Assembly: GCF_000381545.1 (NCBI RefSeq)
Contig: NZ_KB906684.1
Location: 86,913 to 150,912, forward strand
DNA length: 64,000 nt
Source: Rhodonellum psychrophilum GCM71 = DSM 17998
GTDB taxonomy: Bacteria > Bacteroidota > Bacteroidia > Cytophagales > Cyclobacteriaceae
Direction: 5' to 3'
This document shows positions 35,998-46,000 of the stretch, piece by piece. Numbering within the stretch: position 1 is the first letter of the stretch; the number at the start of each line of letters is the position of its first letter. The notes beneath the pieces were generated by a model, which did no database searches, was not told where the DNA came from, and saw nothing but the letters and a program-made list of their open reading frames with translations. A program made the translations under genes and the position numbers.

Positions 35998-36158
35998 ATG
36001 CATTATGTCTCCAAAAGGAGATTGAAACTTCAAGAAAATCCGCCTATTTGGAAAAGAATGCATTTTACAGATAAGGTGAAATTGGATACAGTCTACAACT
36101 AATTGATTTCAAAGCTATTTCAGATGGAAATGAAATTCTTACTGCATATTAAGGGTTG
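35998..36158 (+). repeat. Interspersed intergenic repeat, copy D
   Basis: ATGCATTATGTCTCCAAAAGGAG, GAAACTTCAAGAAAATCCG, ATTTGGAAAAGAATGCATT, AAGGTGAAATTGG, CAACTAATTGATTTCAAAGC and TTTCAGATGGAAATG occur in the family order. It fills most of the gap between the YjbH-like gene and the YdcF-like gene. Confidence 0.6.
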
Positions 36159-36192
36159 AAGCAAGGTCAATATTATTCTCCTTTTGAATAAC

Positions 36193-37002
36193 ATGTGTAT
36201 GTTGGTTTTGACATCTGTACTTTCAGGTTTCTTTTTCTCGGTAGAATTTGTTTTGCTTCTACTGCTACTTTTCTTCTTTTTTAAGAAGGAAAAAAGTCCT
36301 GCTATCAGTTTACTTGGCTTGCTGTTTTTTTTGATCCTCATGTCTCCATTGAGCGCTAAGTTGGTGCATTGGCAGGAAAGGAAATTTGTTTCGCTGCAGG
36401 AAGTGCCAGAGGATTTTCCCGTCATCTTGGTTTTGGGAGCGGGGGGCGTTCCTGAGGAAGGACTTTCGGTCTATCAGCGGCTGGATCATGCTGTCCTGCA
36501 AAGGACACTTGAGGGGATCAGGCTTTGGAAGCTCCATCCGGAAAAACTTTTGGTCTTTTCTTCCAGGGGCAGAGAGGGTTTTGTCTCGCAGGCTTCCATG
36601 TATGCTGCAGTGGCGATGGAGCAGGGCGTGGATCCTTTACAGATTCAACTGATCGAAAAGGGAGTGACGACGGAAACGGAGGCTTTGGATTTTATCGGGG
36701 AGTTTCCTGAAGTTAGAAAAATAGTATTGGTGAGTTCAGCCCTGCATTTATCCCGAGCCTCCCGGATATTTGAGCGCGTAGGTCTGGAAGTAATTGCTGC
36801 TCCAGCAGATTTTCAAATAAAAATCCATCCTGGTGGCAATCGCCTGAACTGGTTTCCGTCCCTCCGTTCGCTGGTGAAATGGAATGCGCTCTTGCATGAA
36901 GGGATAGGCCTTCTGTGGGTGGAAATTCGTGTCATGTTGGGCCTTTTCCCCGTTTCGGAATCGTTGGTTTCAGGGAAGCTTCACGTTGAGGCAAGTCAAT
37001 GA
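36193..37002 (+). CDS. YdcF/ElyC-like DUF218 membrane protein, copy 1
   Basis: 269 residues. Two N-terminal membrane helices (VLSGFFFSVEFVLLLLLLFFFF and AISLLGLLFFLILM) are followed by the DUF218 Rossmann-like domain. VILVLGAGGVPEEG is the first strand and loop, RLDHAVLQRTLEGIRLWK the helix, VFSSRGREGFVSQASMYAAVAMEQGVD the second block, TTETEALDF the conserved T-x-x-N/E-A motif, and VLVSSALHLSRASRIFERVGLEV the third block. Members (ElyC, SanA, YdcF) affect envelope and lipid-carrier metabolism; the exact reaction is unknown. A homologue lies at 55042-55835. I use the ATG at 36193; a TTG lies three codons before. Confidence 0.75.
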   Translation: MCMLVLTSVLSGFFFSVEFVLLLLLLFFFFKKEKSPAISLLGLLFFLILMSPLSAKLVHWQERKFVSLQEVPEDFPVILVLGAGGVPEEGLSVYQRLDHAVLQRTLEGIRLWKLHPEKLLVFSSRGREGFVSQASMYAAVAMEQGVDPLQIQLIEKGVTTETEALDFIGEFPEVRKIVLVSSALHLSRASRIFERVGLEVIAAPADFQIKIHPGGNRLNWFPSLRSLVKWNALLHEGIGLLWVEIRVMLGLFPVSESLVSGKLHVEASQ

Positions 37003-37217
37003 AGATATGGTTTTCCTAAACTTTGCTGTTGTTTTCAGATTGCTTAGGTTATGTTCTCTCTTTTTAAAAAAATTGAGTCTTTGGACCATGGAACCAAAGT
37101 TTTGGTTTGTGGGGGCCTTGCCTGGATCCTATGGCTCATAAGGCCGTTTTCCATTTAGGGAATTGGCAGTGCCTAAGAATTGGATGTTCCATTTTATTAA
37201 AAAAAGTTTTGATAAAC

Positions 37218-37818
37218 GTGATTATTGTAGGTTCTTCTCGATTGGGGCTGGACATCGTGCAATTGATTGAAAATTCACATTCCTGTTTTGAGTATGTGTT
37301 TTCAGGATATGTCGAGGATCAGGGTCCGGCGCCGCTTTACCAGGATGTCAATATGATGTATCTGGGGAAAGTGAAAGATTTGATCGTGCAGCCTAAGGAC
37401 AAATATATCATCGCAGTCGACAGTGTTGCTTCGAGGATCAAACTTGTTGAATTTATTTCCGTGGCAGGTGGAAACTATTTGAGTTATATCCACCCTACAG
37501 CAGTTTTGGCAAATCTGTGACAGGGGGGTATTTGTGGGCCCTTACTGCTTTGTGGCAGACCATTGTCATCTTGTAAGTTTCTCTGTTCACAAATCAAGGA
37601 ATCTTATTCGCAAATACGCATCCATTGGGATGTTTTGTCTGTTGGTGGAAAATGCTTTGGTAGGTTAGGGCATTTCCCTTGGGGACGGCAATTACCTCTA
37701 TATGGATTCGGTGATCAAATCCGTCAAGACAAGATTTCCTGTGGAATACTCCGAGCTTGAAAAGGAGCATCTAATTAATTTTAAATGGAAGCATATCCCT
37801 TGGATCAGTCACAATTGA
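37218..37818 (+). pseudogene. Frameshifted NeuD/PglD-like acetyltransferase
   Basis: The first about 100 codons from a GTG at 37218 read VIIVGSSRLGLDIVQLIENS, then FSGYVEDQG and SYIHPTAVLANL, the N-terminal domain of NeuD/PglD-type acyltransferases. The frame then stops. In a second frame the expected beta-helix continues with GVFVGPYCFVADHCHL and KYASIGMF, and in a third with GISLGDGNYLYMDSVI. At least two frameshifts and stops are therefore needed to rejoin the helix, so it is inactive. It is a second relic of an older glycan locus besides the aminotransferase at 2461. Confidence 0.62.
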
Positions 37819-37890
37819 ATATTCCCCTAGGGATATATAGGGCTGCAGGAAGATTACTGGCCTTTAAGATCTTGGTAAGGAAAAGCAACT

Positions 37891-37928
37891 CCCGCATTCA
37901 TCTGGATTTCTATTGAGATGAATGTGGG
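37891..37928. repeat. 13-bp inverted repeat hairpin
   Basis: CCCGCATTCATCT (37891-37903) pairs with AGATGAATGTGGG (37916-37928) over 13 positions with one G-T pair and a 12-base loop. No T run follows. It lies in a gene-free stretch after the acetyltransferase relic and may be a REP-like palindrome or an RNA structure. Confidence 0.5.
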
Positions 37929-37964
37929 AATTCTCGGTTAAATTCGGGTTTGATTTCCTTAAAC

Positions 37965-38053
37965 ATGCATGATGCCGTAGGAATTCAATTGGGTTTAAAC
38001 TTAAAAAAAATCGGGCTATTCGGTGGATTGGAGGTATTACCTTTATGGTGATT
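37965..38053 (+). repeat. Interspersed intergenic repeat, copy E (partial)
   Basis: ATGATGCCGTAGGAATTCAATTGGG, AAACTTAAAAAAAATCGGGC, TATTCGGTGGATTGGAGG and TATTACCTTTATGGTGATTC follow the family block order. It ends just before the stop codon of the regulator gene on the other strand. Confidence 0.5.
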
Positions 38054-38076
38054 CAAAAATTGTAAATAATTGGATT

Positions 38077-39225
38077 TTAATATTCATCCATTTCTTGCTG
38101 GATCAGAAATGTTGATACACCTAAAAGGGGCAAAAGCAACCAGTTGAATAGTGCAATTTGAAAACTAACTTTCCATGGCATTTCCGGCATTTGGAAAGAT
38201 AATTTTGCTATAAAATTTCCTTCGGCATTAACAGAACAAGAGAATTTTGCTTTGTTGATCCGGCAATATTCTTTACACAAAAACAAGCCTAGACCCAAGC
38301 CCCTTCGCTCGTGTACTCCTCCGGATGGTTGGGCAAATGCGGTTATCGGGAATTCCTCAGTTGGTGCCAGAATCGTTTGTTGGTTTTTCACGGATAATTC
38401 GTTGTCAAACCACTCTACCTGAACCTTATTGGAATCCGATTTGAATTTCAGAGAATTTTCCAGCAGTTCTCGGATGATGAACTGAATCTGCTCCGGGTCA
38501 AAAACAATGTTCTGGGTCATAGCGGTATGAGCCAAAAAGCTCTCCTTCCCAAATTCATTGAGGGTGTCAATGACCAAATCCCCCAAATTGATCGAGCTGG
38601 GTTTGGGCTGTAATTTACCAAGATTAGTAAACAGGGGGAGTTTTGTAAAACTGGAATGGATCCATTTTGCAGATGTAAAGGCCAAATTAACAAGTTGGGA
38701 CACTTCATTGACCTCCAACGGACCGGTCGAGGTTTTGAGCTTTCCAAGAACGTTGAGTAATACAGATATAGGACTTGTTGTTTTGGAAAGGGAGTGAGAA
38801 TATTCAATATCCTTCTCTTTTTCATTCATCAAAGAAGACCATAAAATTCTTTCATTTTTTTTATCCAATGCCTTATAAATGGAATTCAAAAGAAGTCGGG
38901 CAGAAATGGGTTTGGTGAGGTAATCGTCAGCCCCTTCTTGCAGTCCTATTGCCTTATCCCTTGCGCTGACTTTTGCACTCAGGAAAATAAATGGGGTATG
39001 TTGATTTTTTTTTTCAGTACGGAAAATTTCTAAAAACTGAAATCCATCCATCTCCGGCATCATGATATCGCAAAGGATCAAGTCTACATCCTGATTCTTT
39101 ATTTTAAAAAGGGCCTCTATTCCGTTTTCTGCGGTGAGCACAGAAAACCCGTGATACTCCAGAATTTCTTTGAGATTCTGCTGAAGCTCAATTTCATCTT
39201 CAATCAGCAATACTTTCTCTTTCAT
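38077..39225 (-). CDS. Response regulator with kinase-like HATPase module
   Basis: 382 residues. REC domain: KVLLIEDEIELQ, phospho-Asp in LILCDIMMP, Lys in YLTKPIS. Then comes a segment that resembles a histidine-kinase dimerisation helix but lacks the SHELRTP box (YSHSLSKTTSPISVLL), followed by a HATPase domain with N-box RELLENSLKFKS and G-box GLGLGLFLCKEYC. The F-box/D-box region is weak (TILAPTEEFPITAF). It may regulate by protein contact or act as a reverse phosphotransfer module. The ATG at 39225 overlaps the upstream kinase gene by 26 bp, so they are a coupled pair. The C-terminal 25 residues are unusually hydrophobic (FNWLLLPLLGVSTFLI). Confidence 0.78.
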   Translation of the reverse strand: MKEKVLLIEDEIELQQNLKEILEYHGFSVLTAENGIEALFKIKNQDVDLILCDIMMPEMDGFQFLEIFRTEKKNQHTPFIFLSAKVSARDKAIGLQEGADDYLTKPISARLLLNSIYKALDKKNERILWSSLMNEKEKDIEYSHSLSKTTSPISVLLNVLGKLKTSTGPLEVNEVSQLVNLAFTSAKWIHSSFTKLPLFTNLGKLQPKPSSINLGDLVIDTLNEFGKESFLAHTAMTQNIVFDPEQIQFIIRELLENSLKFKSDSNKVQVEWFDNELSVKNQQTILAPTEEFPITAFAQPSGGVHERRGLGLGLFLCKEYCRINKAKFSCSVNAEGNFIAKLSFQMPEMPWKVSFQIALFNWLLLPLLGVSTFLIQQEMDEY

Positions 39226-40564
39226 ATGGAAGGTTAATGGCAAAAACAGAGCCCCTTTTTTCTGTGCTGGAAAAGGTTATTTTTCCGCCTAGATTCTTGA
39301 CCAAATCATGGACGATACTAAGCCCCAAACCAGTCCCTTTGATATTGCTCACATTGGATGCTCTAAAAAAAGCATCAAAAATAAACTTAGTCTCATCTTG
39401 GGGTATTCCGATCCCAAAATCTTGGATTTGGATTTCGACCCATTTCTCCTTCGCGATCATTTTCAATATCGGTTTTGGAGATCCTACCGGTGTATATTTT
39501 AGGGCATTACCAATCAGGTTTTGAAATACATGAGATAGGGACGTTAGGTCTGATTTCACGAAAATGGGCTCAATTCCTAAATCAAGTTGGATTTTGGAAT
39601 CATTTTCATCCAATCCAAATTGATTGAAGGCCAAATGGAGAAGTAGGCTCTTAATATCCACATCCATTTGACTAAAAGTTAGTTTCCCTTCATTGTTCTT
39701 TTCGAGGAGCAACACATCAGAGATGATCTGGTTGAGACGACCGATTTGGATATCGATTTTCTTTATTTGTCTGATTAGCTCTTCCTTTACCTTTTCCTCT
39801 TTTACCCCTTCGGAAAACATTTTCATTAAATCCGCTGAGCTTAAAATGATTGCGAGTGGAGTACGGAGTTCATGGGAAGTCATCGAAATGAATTTTGATT
39901 TCAGCTGATTGAGTTCAATCTCTTTTTCAAGGTTTATTTTGAGTTCCTCCAAATTCAACTGCTTGTCTGTAATGTCCATGACTGTGAGGAGACATTGGTT
40001 TTCAAAACCCTCTTCCACTATTATCATCATTTGGGTATAAATTGGAGAATACCCACTTCTCAATAACCTGATTTCGATACCTCCCTTGGTCTTACTTTCA
40101 AATGCTTTTTCTAGAAGCAGATTGAATACAAGGATTTCTTCATTTGGTATATATCGATAAAAAGGGGTGTCCTTAAGGGCAGATCTTGTTTTTCCCAGCA
40201 TTTTGGCCCCACTTAGATTCATTTCCAGGATTTCACCTTTATTGGAAAGAGTGAAATATCCAATAGGAGCAAAATCATAGAGTAATGAGTATTTTTGGGC
40301 AATACCTTCGGATTGAAGTTTAGCAAGCTTCAATTCTTCGTTTTGAAGTTCCAGCTCAATCTGGTAGACTTCCAGTTCATGGATCAACCTTAAAGCATCC
40401 GCTTCTGTTGGAAGGGAATTGATTTTCGAGGTTTTTTTCATCAAAATTTCTTCTGCTCTTTCATAAAGCTGACTTTGATTAGGCTTTAATAATCCATATA
40501 AAAAAACATTACAACGATAGATAAATATTTTTTGAAATCCTATATTAAGGTATAATATTTTCAT
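39200..40564 (-). CDS. PAS-domain sensor histidine kinase (paralogue 1)
   Basis: 454-residue soluble kinase. An N-terminal coiled-coil-like helix pair (LIHELEVYQIELELQNEELKLA) is followed by a PAS domain (YSLLYDFAPIGYFTLSNKGEIL to LLTVMDITDKQ), the HisKA box SKFISMTSHELRTPLAIIL with the phospho-His, and a HATPase domain with FQNLIGNALKYTP, DFGIGIP and GTGLGLSIVHDLV. No membrane segments, so it senses an internal signal. Its stop overlaps the start of the intact response regulator by 26 bp. The kinase half is strikingly like those encoded at 41001 and 43001. Confidence 0.88.
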   Translation of the reverse strand: MKILYLNIGFQKIFIYRCNVFLYGLLKPNQSQLYERAEEILMKKTSKINSLPTEADALRLIHELEVYQIELELQNEELKLAKLQSEGIAQKYSLLYDFAPIGYFTLSNKGEILEMNLSGAKMLGKTRSALKDTPFYRYIPNEEILVFNLLLEKAFESKTKGGIEIRLLRSGYSPIYTQMMIIVEEGFENQCLLTVMDITDKQLNLEELKINLEKEIELNQLKSKFISMTSHELRTPLAIILSSADLMKMFSEGVKEEKVKEELIRQIKKIDIQIGRLNQIISDVLLLEKNNEGKLTFSQMDVDIKSLLLHLAFNQFGLDENDSKIQLDLGIEPIFVKSDLTSLSHVFQNLIGNALKYTPVGSPKPILKMIAKEKWVEIQIQDFGIGIPQDETKFIFDAFFRASNVSNIKGTGLGLSIVHDLVKNLGGKITFSSTEKRGSVFAINLPYERESIAD

Positions 40565-40697
40565 TGTAGAGATGAATGGCTCGAATCATTAATAAACATT
40601 TGTTTTAGGTGTTTATAAGTTAAAGGCTTGGTGTGAAAGATTAAAGTGGAAAAGTTTTATTTTTAACCCGTTTTGTGCTTTGCGAATGTGGTTCCCT

Positions 40698-40800
40698 ACT
40701 TGATTTATTTGGCCATCAATAGGTGTTGATTATTATTGACTTCGCAATATCAGTGTCTGGAATCATTTTTCCAATGGTCTGATTTTTTTGAGGTTTAAAT
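40698..40800 (-). repeat. Interspersed intergenic repeat, copy H (degenerate)
   Basis: Read on the minus strand: AACCTCAAAAAAATCAGACC, CATTGGAAAAATGATT, ACACTGATATTGCGAAGTCA. The order matches copies F and G, but the copy is short and poorly conserved. It lies in the gap between two kinase genes. Confidence 0.4.
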
Positions 40801-40942
40801 ACCCTAAGTAGCCTATTTATATTATGGGTTTGACAGCCTAAACGCTTTGTTTTAAATTCGGAAGATTTATACCTATCCACTATTGTGAAAATCGTATTTA
40901 TTTTCTGGGAAATGTGCTGAATACAGTTGAAATCCAATATTC

Positions 40943-41026
40943 TTAGTTTATCCTCTTTTGCAACTGACCCATTTGTTTATTGGCAAAGTAGCGGGTATCC
41001 CTAAAAGATAATATTGTTTCTTTCAT
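40943..41026 (-). pseudogene. Truncated response-regulator start (remnant 2)
   Basis: A 27-codon frame starting ATG at 41026, exactly 26 bp inside the end of the kinase gene, as in the intact pair at 39200/39225. It begins M-K-E-T-I-L, matching MKEKVL of the intact regulator, and then runs into unrelated sequence and a stop. It looks like the leftover of a deleted regulator. Confidence 0.55.
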
Positions 41027-42266
41027 AAGGAATCAAAATCAGAAAAGCACTTCCTTTATTTTCTGTACTAGAAATGGTTATTTTGCCTCCCAGTTTTTTG
41101 ACCAAATCATTGACGATACTCAGTCCCAAACCAGAACCTTTTATATTTCTTACATTGGAAGCCCTGAAAAAGGTGTCAAAAATAAATCTGACCTCTTTTT
41201 GGGGTATCCCAATCCCAAAATCAATTATCCGTACCTCAATGGATTGCTCTTTCCGAATCAATTTTAAAACCGGCTTTGGAGACCCTTCCGGGGTGTATTT
41301 GAGAGCATTTTCAATCAGGTTTCTGAATACATGGAATAAAAGTGTAGGGTCTGATTTTAGAAGCACGGACTCCATCCCCAGGTCAAGCTGTATTTTCGAC
41401 TCATTTCCTGTCATTCCAAAATGGTTGAAGGCTAGCTGGATAATTAGGCTTTTGATATCGACATCGATCTGATGGTTCCCAATTTTATCTTCATTGCTTT
41501 TCTCAAAAATCATTACATCAGAAAGGGTGGTTGTCAGCCGACTTAGCTGGATATGGATTTTTCTGATCTGCTTCAATAGTTTTCCCGATGTTTTTTCTTC
41601 AATCATCCCATCGGAAATTATTTCCATCAAATCCGCTGAGCTTTGAATGGTTGCCAGTGGAGTACGAAGTTCGTGGGAAGTCATGGAAATGAATTTGGTT
41701 TTCAAATCATTGAGTTCAATCTCCTTTTCCAGTCTCCTATTGAGTTCTTCCAATACCAGCTCTCTTTCTGTAACGTCTCTTGAAGTCAATAAGAAAACCT
41801 GAGGTTCTCCTTTTTTATGAGCAAGTGGTTTCCAAAGTATTTCCAGCTTGATTTCTTTTCCTGTAATCCCATGCTTAAGGGGGACGATAAATAGATGTTG
41901 CTTCGTAAAGCCCGGTTTTTCTTTTGGATTGGATGGAAGGAATTCCAAAAAGTTTGTCACTACAAATTCATCCATCTTTAAGCCTGTAATTTTTTCCAAG
42001 GAAGGGGAGGCAAAGATTGTTTTCAAATTCAGATCGTGAAGTGTAATGAGATCCTCCATATTTTCCGAGAAAAGCCGATATAAATCTTCGGAACGATTAC
42101 CGGCAAGTTTCAATTCTTTGTTTTGAATTTCCAATTCGATCTGATGGATTTCTAATTCATGGATGAGGCTTAAGAGATCAAATTCGGTTAGGTTTGAATT
42201 GCCATTTGAAGACCTTTCCTTTAAGATCGACTCTGCTTTTTTGCGAAGGTGGTTTTTATTAGACAT
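41001..42266 (-). CDS. PAS-domain sensor histidine kinase (paralogue 2)
   Basis: 421 residues with the same layout as paralogue 1: N-terminal helices (LIHELEIHQIELEIQNKELKLAG), one PAS domain (LFSENMEDLITLHDLNLKTIFASPSLEKITG), TSRDVTERELVLEEL linker, HisKA box SKFISM-like TKFISMTSHELRTPLATI, and HATPase with FRNLIENALKYTPEGSPKP, DFGIGIP and GSGLGLSIVNDLV. Its PAS domain is closest to the last PAS of the 1113-residue kinase at 43001, so the two probably share a recent ancestor. The C-terminus is NNIIF where the others end IAD, because the DNA after the sixth shared regulator codon is changed. Confidence 0.88.
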   Translation of the reverse strand: MSNKNHLRKKAESILKERSSNGNSNLTEFDLLSLIHELEIHQIELEIQNKELKLAGNRSEDLYRLFSENMEDLITLHDLNLKTIFASPSLEKITGLKMDEFVVTNFLEFLPSNPKEKPGFTKQHLFIVPLKHGITGKEIKLEILWKPLAHKKGEPQVFLLTSRDVTERELVLEELNRRLEKEIELNDLKTKFISMTSHELRTPLATIQSSADLMEIISDGMIEEKTSGKLLKQIRKIHIQLSRLTTTLSDVMIFEKSNEDKIGNHQIDVDIKSLIIQLAFNHFGMTGNESKIQLDLGMESVLLKSDPTLLFHVFRNLIENALKYTPEGSPKPVLKLIRKEQSIEVRIIDFGIGIPQKEVRFIFDTFFRASNVRNIKGSGLGLSIVNDLVKKLGGKITISSTENKGSAFLILIPYERNNIIF

Positions 42267-42454
42267 TGAGAAAGGATCCGTTTTTTAGAAATAAAGTTTG
42301 GAGTTGAAAAGGGTGTGTCATCTGTTGAAAATCAAATCGGATTTTTCTACTCACAATATTAAACGTAAAAGCAAAATATATTGATAAATATTTCGTTTAT
42401 CAATTCGGTATAATATACCCCATATTTAGTTTGTAAACGTTATCAATCAATTAA

Positions 42455-42721
42455 ATTATTGGGATTAGGTGCTCACTTCTTTTTTTTCTTAAACTGGGGT
42501 TATGCATTGCGATTTCAAAAACAGCCTGAAATTGCTTCATCATCAGTCTGTTTTTTGTGTTTTTTGATTTCAGCAGGTCGGTAATTTGCGTTCTTCTCCA
42601 AATCGTCTGATTTCCTTGCATTTTCAAGTCCTTTTGGGAAATCCAATGCATAATTCCATCTAACTTACTTCAAGTTAGATGCATAACCTTACTTTTCCGC
42701 TGTCTTAGAATTCTGGTTAAA
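42455..42721 (-). repeat. Interspersed intergenic repeat, copy F (longest)
   Basis: Most complete copy, read on the minus strand. It begins ATTCTAAGACAGCGGAAAAG, then the hairpin ATCTAACTT/GAAGT/AAGTTAGAT (stem positions 42658-42666 and 42672-42680), ATGCATTGGATTTCCC, AATGCAAGGAAATCAGACG, ATTTGGAGAAGAACG, CAGACTGATGATGAAGCAAT and TTTCAGGCTG. It serves as the reference for the family. It fills the gap between two kinase genes. Confidence 0.7.
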
Positions 42722-42903
42722 AAAGATTGGCGAAAGGGCATCCAGAGCCTTTCTCCAATTTTTTTCTACCATGATTTTATCCTAAAAAAAATGAGACGCT
42801 GTGGATTTCTCTCCAAAGGTTGTAGGATTTGTGAAAATTGAATTCCATGCTTTTATGGTTAAAGGATCAATTAAGGAACCAAGTCCACTATTTGATCCTT
42901 AAT

Positions 42904-43026
42904 TTAAAAAGGAGCCAATATTCCATTGGTGTTGCTGAGGGTAGAGCGACCAGTCGACGCTAGAATTTTTAAGGGGTTTCGCTCGTTTAATAGCTCAACC
43001 TCAATCAGCAATATTCTTTCTTTCAT
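42904..43026 (-). pseudogene. Truncated response-regulator start (remnant 1)
   Basis: A 40-codon frame that starts at 43026, again exactly 26 bp inside the 3-prime end of the upstream kinase gene. It begins MKERILLIEVE, nearly the same as MKEKVLLIEDE of the intact regulator, but after about ten residues it loses all resemblance and stops. The missing remainder argues for a deletion that removed nearly the whole regulator. Confidence 0.65.
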
Positions 43027-46000
43027 TGGGAATGCAAATAGTGAAAGTAGAACCTTTGTGTTCTATGCTGGAAAAGGTCATTTCCCCCCCCAATTTATTG
43101 ACCAGATCATTTACGATACTTAGGCCCAATCCAGTCCCCTTGATATTCTTTACATTAGAAGCCCTGAAAAAGGTGTCAAAAATAAATCTGGCCTCTTCTT
43201 GGGGGATTCCGATTCCAAAATCCACGATTTCGACCACACTGGATTTTTTTTTCTGGGTCAATTTTATAATCGGTTTTGGAGATCCTTCTAGAGTGTATTT
43301 TAGGGCATTTTCAATTAGGTTTCTGAATACATGGTACAAAAGGGCGGGATCTGATTTTAGAAATACGGGCTCAGTTCCCAAATCAAGTTGGATTTTTGGC
43401 TCATTTTTAGTCACTCCAAACTGATTGAATATTAACTGGATCAGCAGGCTCTTGATATCCACATCCATTTGATTGTAAACAATTTTTCCTTCATTGTTCT
43501 TTTCAAAAAGGATCACCTCAGAAATGATTTGGGTAAGACGACCCAGCTGAACATGAATTTTTCTAATATGCTTTGTCAAGTCTTCCTGGATTTTCTTTTC
43601 TTTTACTCCCTCGGAAATTATTTCCATCAAATCAGCTGAACTGAGAATGGTGGACAGTGGCGTACGGAGTTCATGGGAAGTCATGGAAATAAATTTGGAT
43701 TTCAACTTATTGAGTTCAATCTCCATTTCCAAGCTTTTTTTGAGTTCTTCCAATACCAATTCCCTTTCTGTTACGTCTCTGGAAGCAACAAGATAGGAGC
43801 TTAGTTCTCCTTGTCCCGAATAAATGGGTTTCCAAAGCATTTCCAGCTTTATTTCCTTTTCCGTAATCCCATGTTTGAGGGGTATGATAAATCGGGGATA
43901 CTTGGTGAAGTCCGAATTCACATTTGGCTTAAAATTAAAGAAGCTGAAAAAGTCCCTGCCTATAAAGTATTCCGGGTCAAAACCTGTAACCTTTTCAAGG
44001 GAAGGGGACGCATAGACAGTTTTAAAATCCAAATCATGTAGAGAAACGATATCATCGATATTTTCGGAAAGAAGCCGATACATACTTTCTGATTCCTTGA
44101 GCCTCAATTCTGCCTTTCTTTTTTGCTGTGTCAAATTAAGAGAGGCAATTAAATTGGCATAGCTGGAAAGAAAAGGCTTCAGAAAGACCACATCTTCCTG
44201 GGAATAAGGTTTCTCCTTATTGGCAAGCCCAGCCATTCCCACAAAACGGTCCCCTTTAAATATTGGAATACCCAGAAATCGTTTTAATTCCGGATGTCCC
44301 TGAGGCGTTGCTTGGAGGCTCCTTCTCGGATCTTCTGAAACTTCATTTGAAATGATCAGCTCTTTGTTCACCATTACCCAACCGAAAAGAGAATCGAGGT
44401 TTCTGAACACCATGCCAGACTTAAAATTTTCTTGATAAAAGGCCTCTATTTCGGCATTCCAGGCAATATTGCTGATGGCATTGGTTTTTAAGAAAGGCTG
44501 TCCTTTTTCATCGTACAAAACCTCTCCCAAAAAGCCAAACGAACTGTCGGTAAATCCGATTAGGCTTTTCAGCAGCATTTGGAACGTGTCCTGGATCTCA
44601 TTGTCCATTGAAAAATCCATTTGGGTCTGATTTATGGCCTGAATCACATCATTCATCCGAGTCATTTCCAGTTCGCTGAGTTTTCTTTTGTTGATATTAT
44701 AAAAAACGATAGCCTGGGCTTTACCTGATTTGTAGGGAATCAATTCACTGCTTAGACTATACCACTGTTGGCCTTCCTTGGTTTCGAGAAGGATCTCGTA
44801 GTTTGAGAAATTGGGGTTTGACTGAAGAAATGCGACAAAAGCAGCTTTTGATTCTACTCGGACAATTTCGTCCAAACGAAGGTTTTCAAGAATTCCTTCC
44901 CTTTCTCGATTGAAATGGAAATTTGTGTCGAAGGAAAAATTGCAGTAGAGGAGTTTTAAATCCTTTTCCTGACTTAAGGCAAAGGGGAAAGGGAGATTTT
45001 CTGTGATTGTTCTAAACCTATCTTCAGTCTGTTCAAGCTGTTTTTCTTTGTTCTTTTCGTCCGTGATATCGGAAATTCTGCCATGGATGTGAATGGCGAC
45101 GTTGTCTTGATTGTATTCAATCCCAGACTTATCAAATATCCAGGCGATGGAGCCATTTGACTTTGTGATTCGATATTCCAATTCCAAGAATGGAGGCTTG
45201 TTTTTTAAAAAGACATCAAAAGCCCGTTGGATTTCAATACGGTCTTCGGGAACAATTTGGAGCCACCAGAATTTGGGAATGGTAAGAAATTCCTCCCGTT
45301 TAAAACCGAAGCGTTCAATTTTGTCTGAGACAATCAATACCTGCAAAGTAGCGAAGTCAAGGGAATACAAAACATCTTCCACAGTATCAAACAAGGCCTT
45401 GAACTTTGATTCACTCTCTTTCAACAGTTCAAAATTGGTCTGGCTTTGGTGGATATCGTTGATGGTCCCAAAGAATTCAACCCTTCCTCCTTTTGTGATC
45501 TTTTTCAAATTGACCCGGATGTGGCGTTCTTCTCCGCTTATTTTTTTTATTCTCGTGAGGAAGGAAACACGCAGCTCTCCGTTGAGATCAAGATTTTTGA
45601 CCTCTTGATTAAGTTTGCCAGATTCGGATTCGGTAAAAAATTGGGTCAAAGGGATACCTATACAGTCATGGAGACTTCTGCCGGTTATTTTCAACCATGT
45701 TCCGTTGAGGTAGGTAATGTTATAGTCCGCATCCAACTTGAAGACAATTTCTTCAATGTTGGAAATGATTTGCTTGTATTTCCTTTGATTTTTTACAGCC
45801 TTCTTAAAACTTTTTTTCGCAAAAATAAAATTACCCAGTGTAGCTGCAAATGCATGCAAAGCACTTACCTGTTCTGGTGTAAAAAGTTCCTCGCTGGTAC
45901 AATTGTCAAAACCCATAAAGCCCCAAAAATCATTATTTACCAAAATGGGTATAAAAAGGTAAGAAACGATTTCTTGTTGGGTCATGATCTCTACGAACGT

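Noticed and set aside
42451..42651. 66-codon minus-strand open frame as a gene
   Set aside because: It lies inside repeat copy F; the frame is not kept in the other copies.
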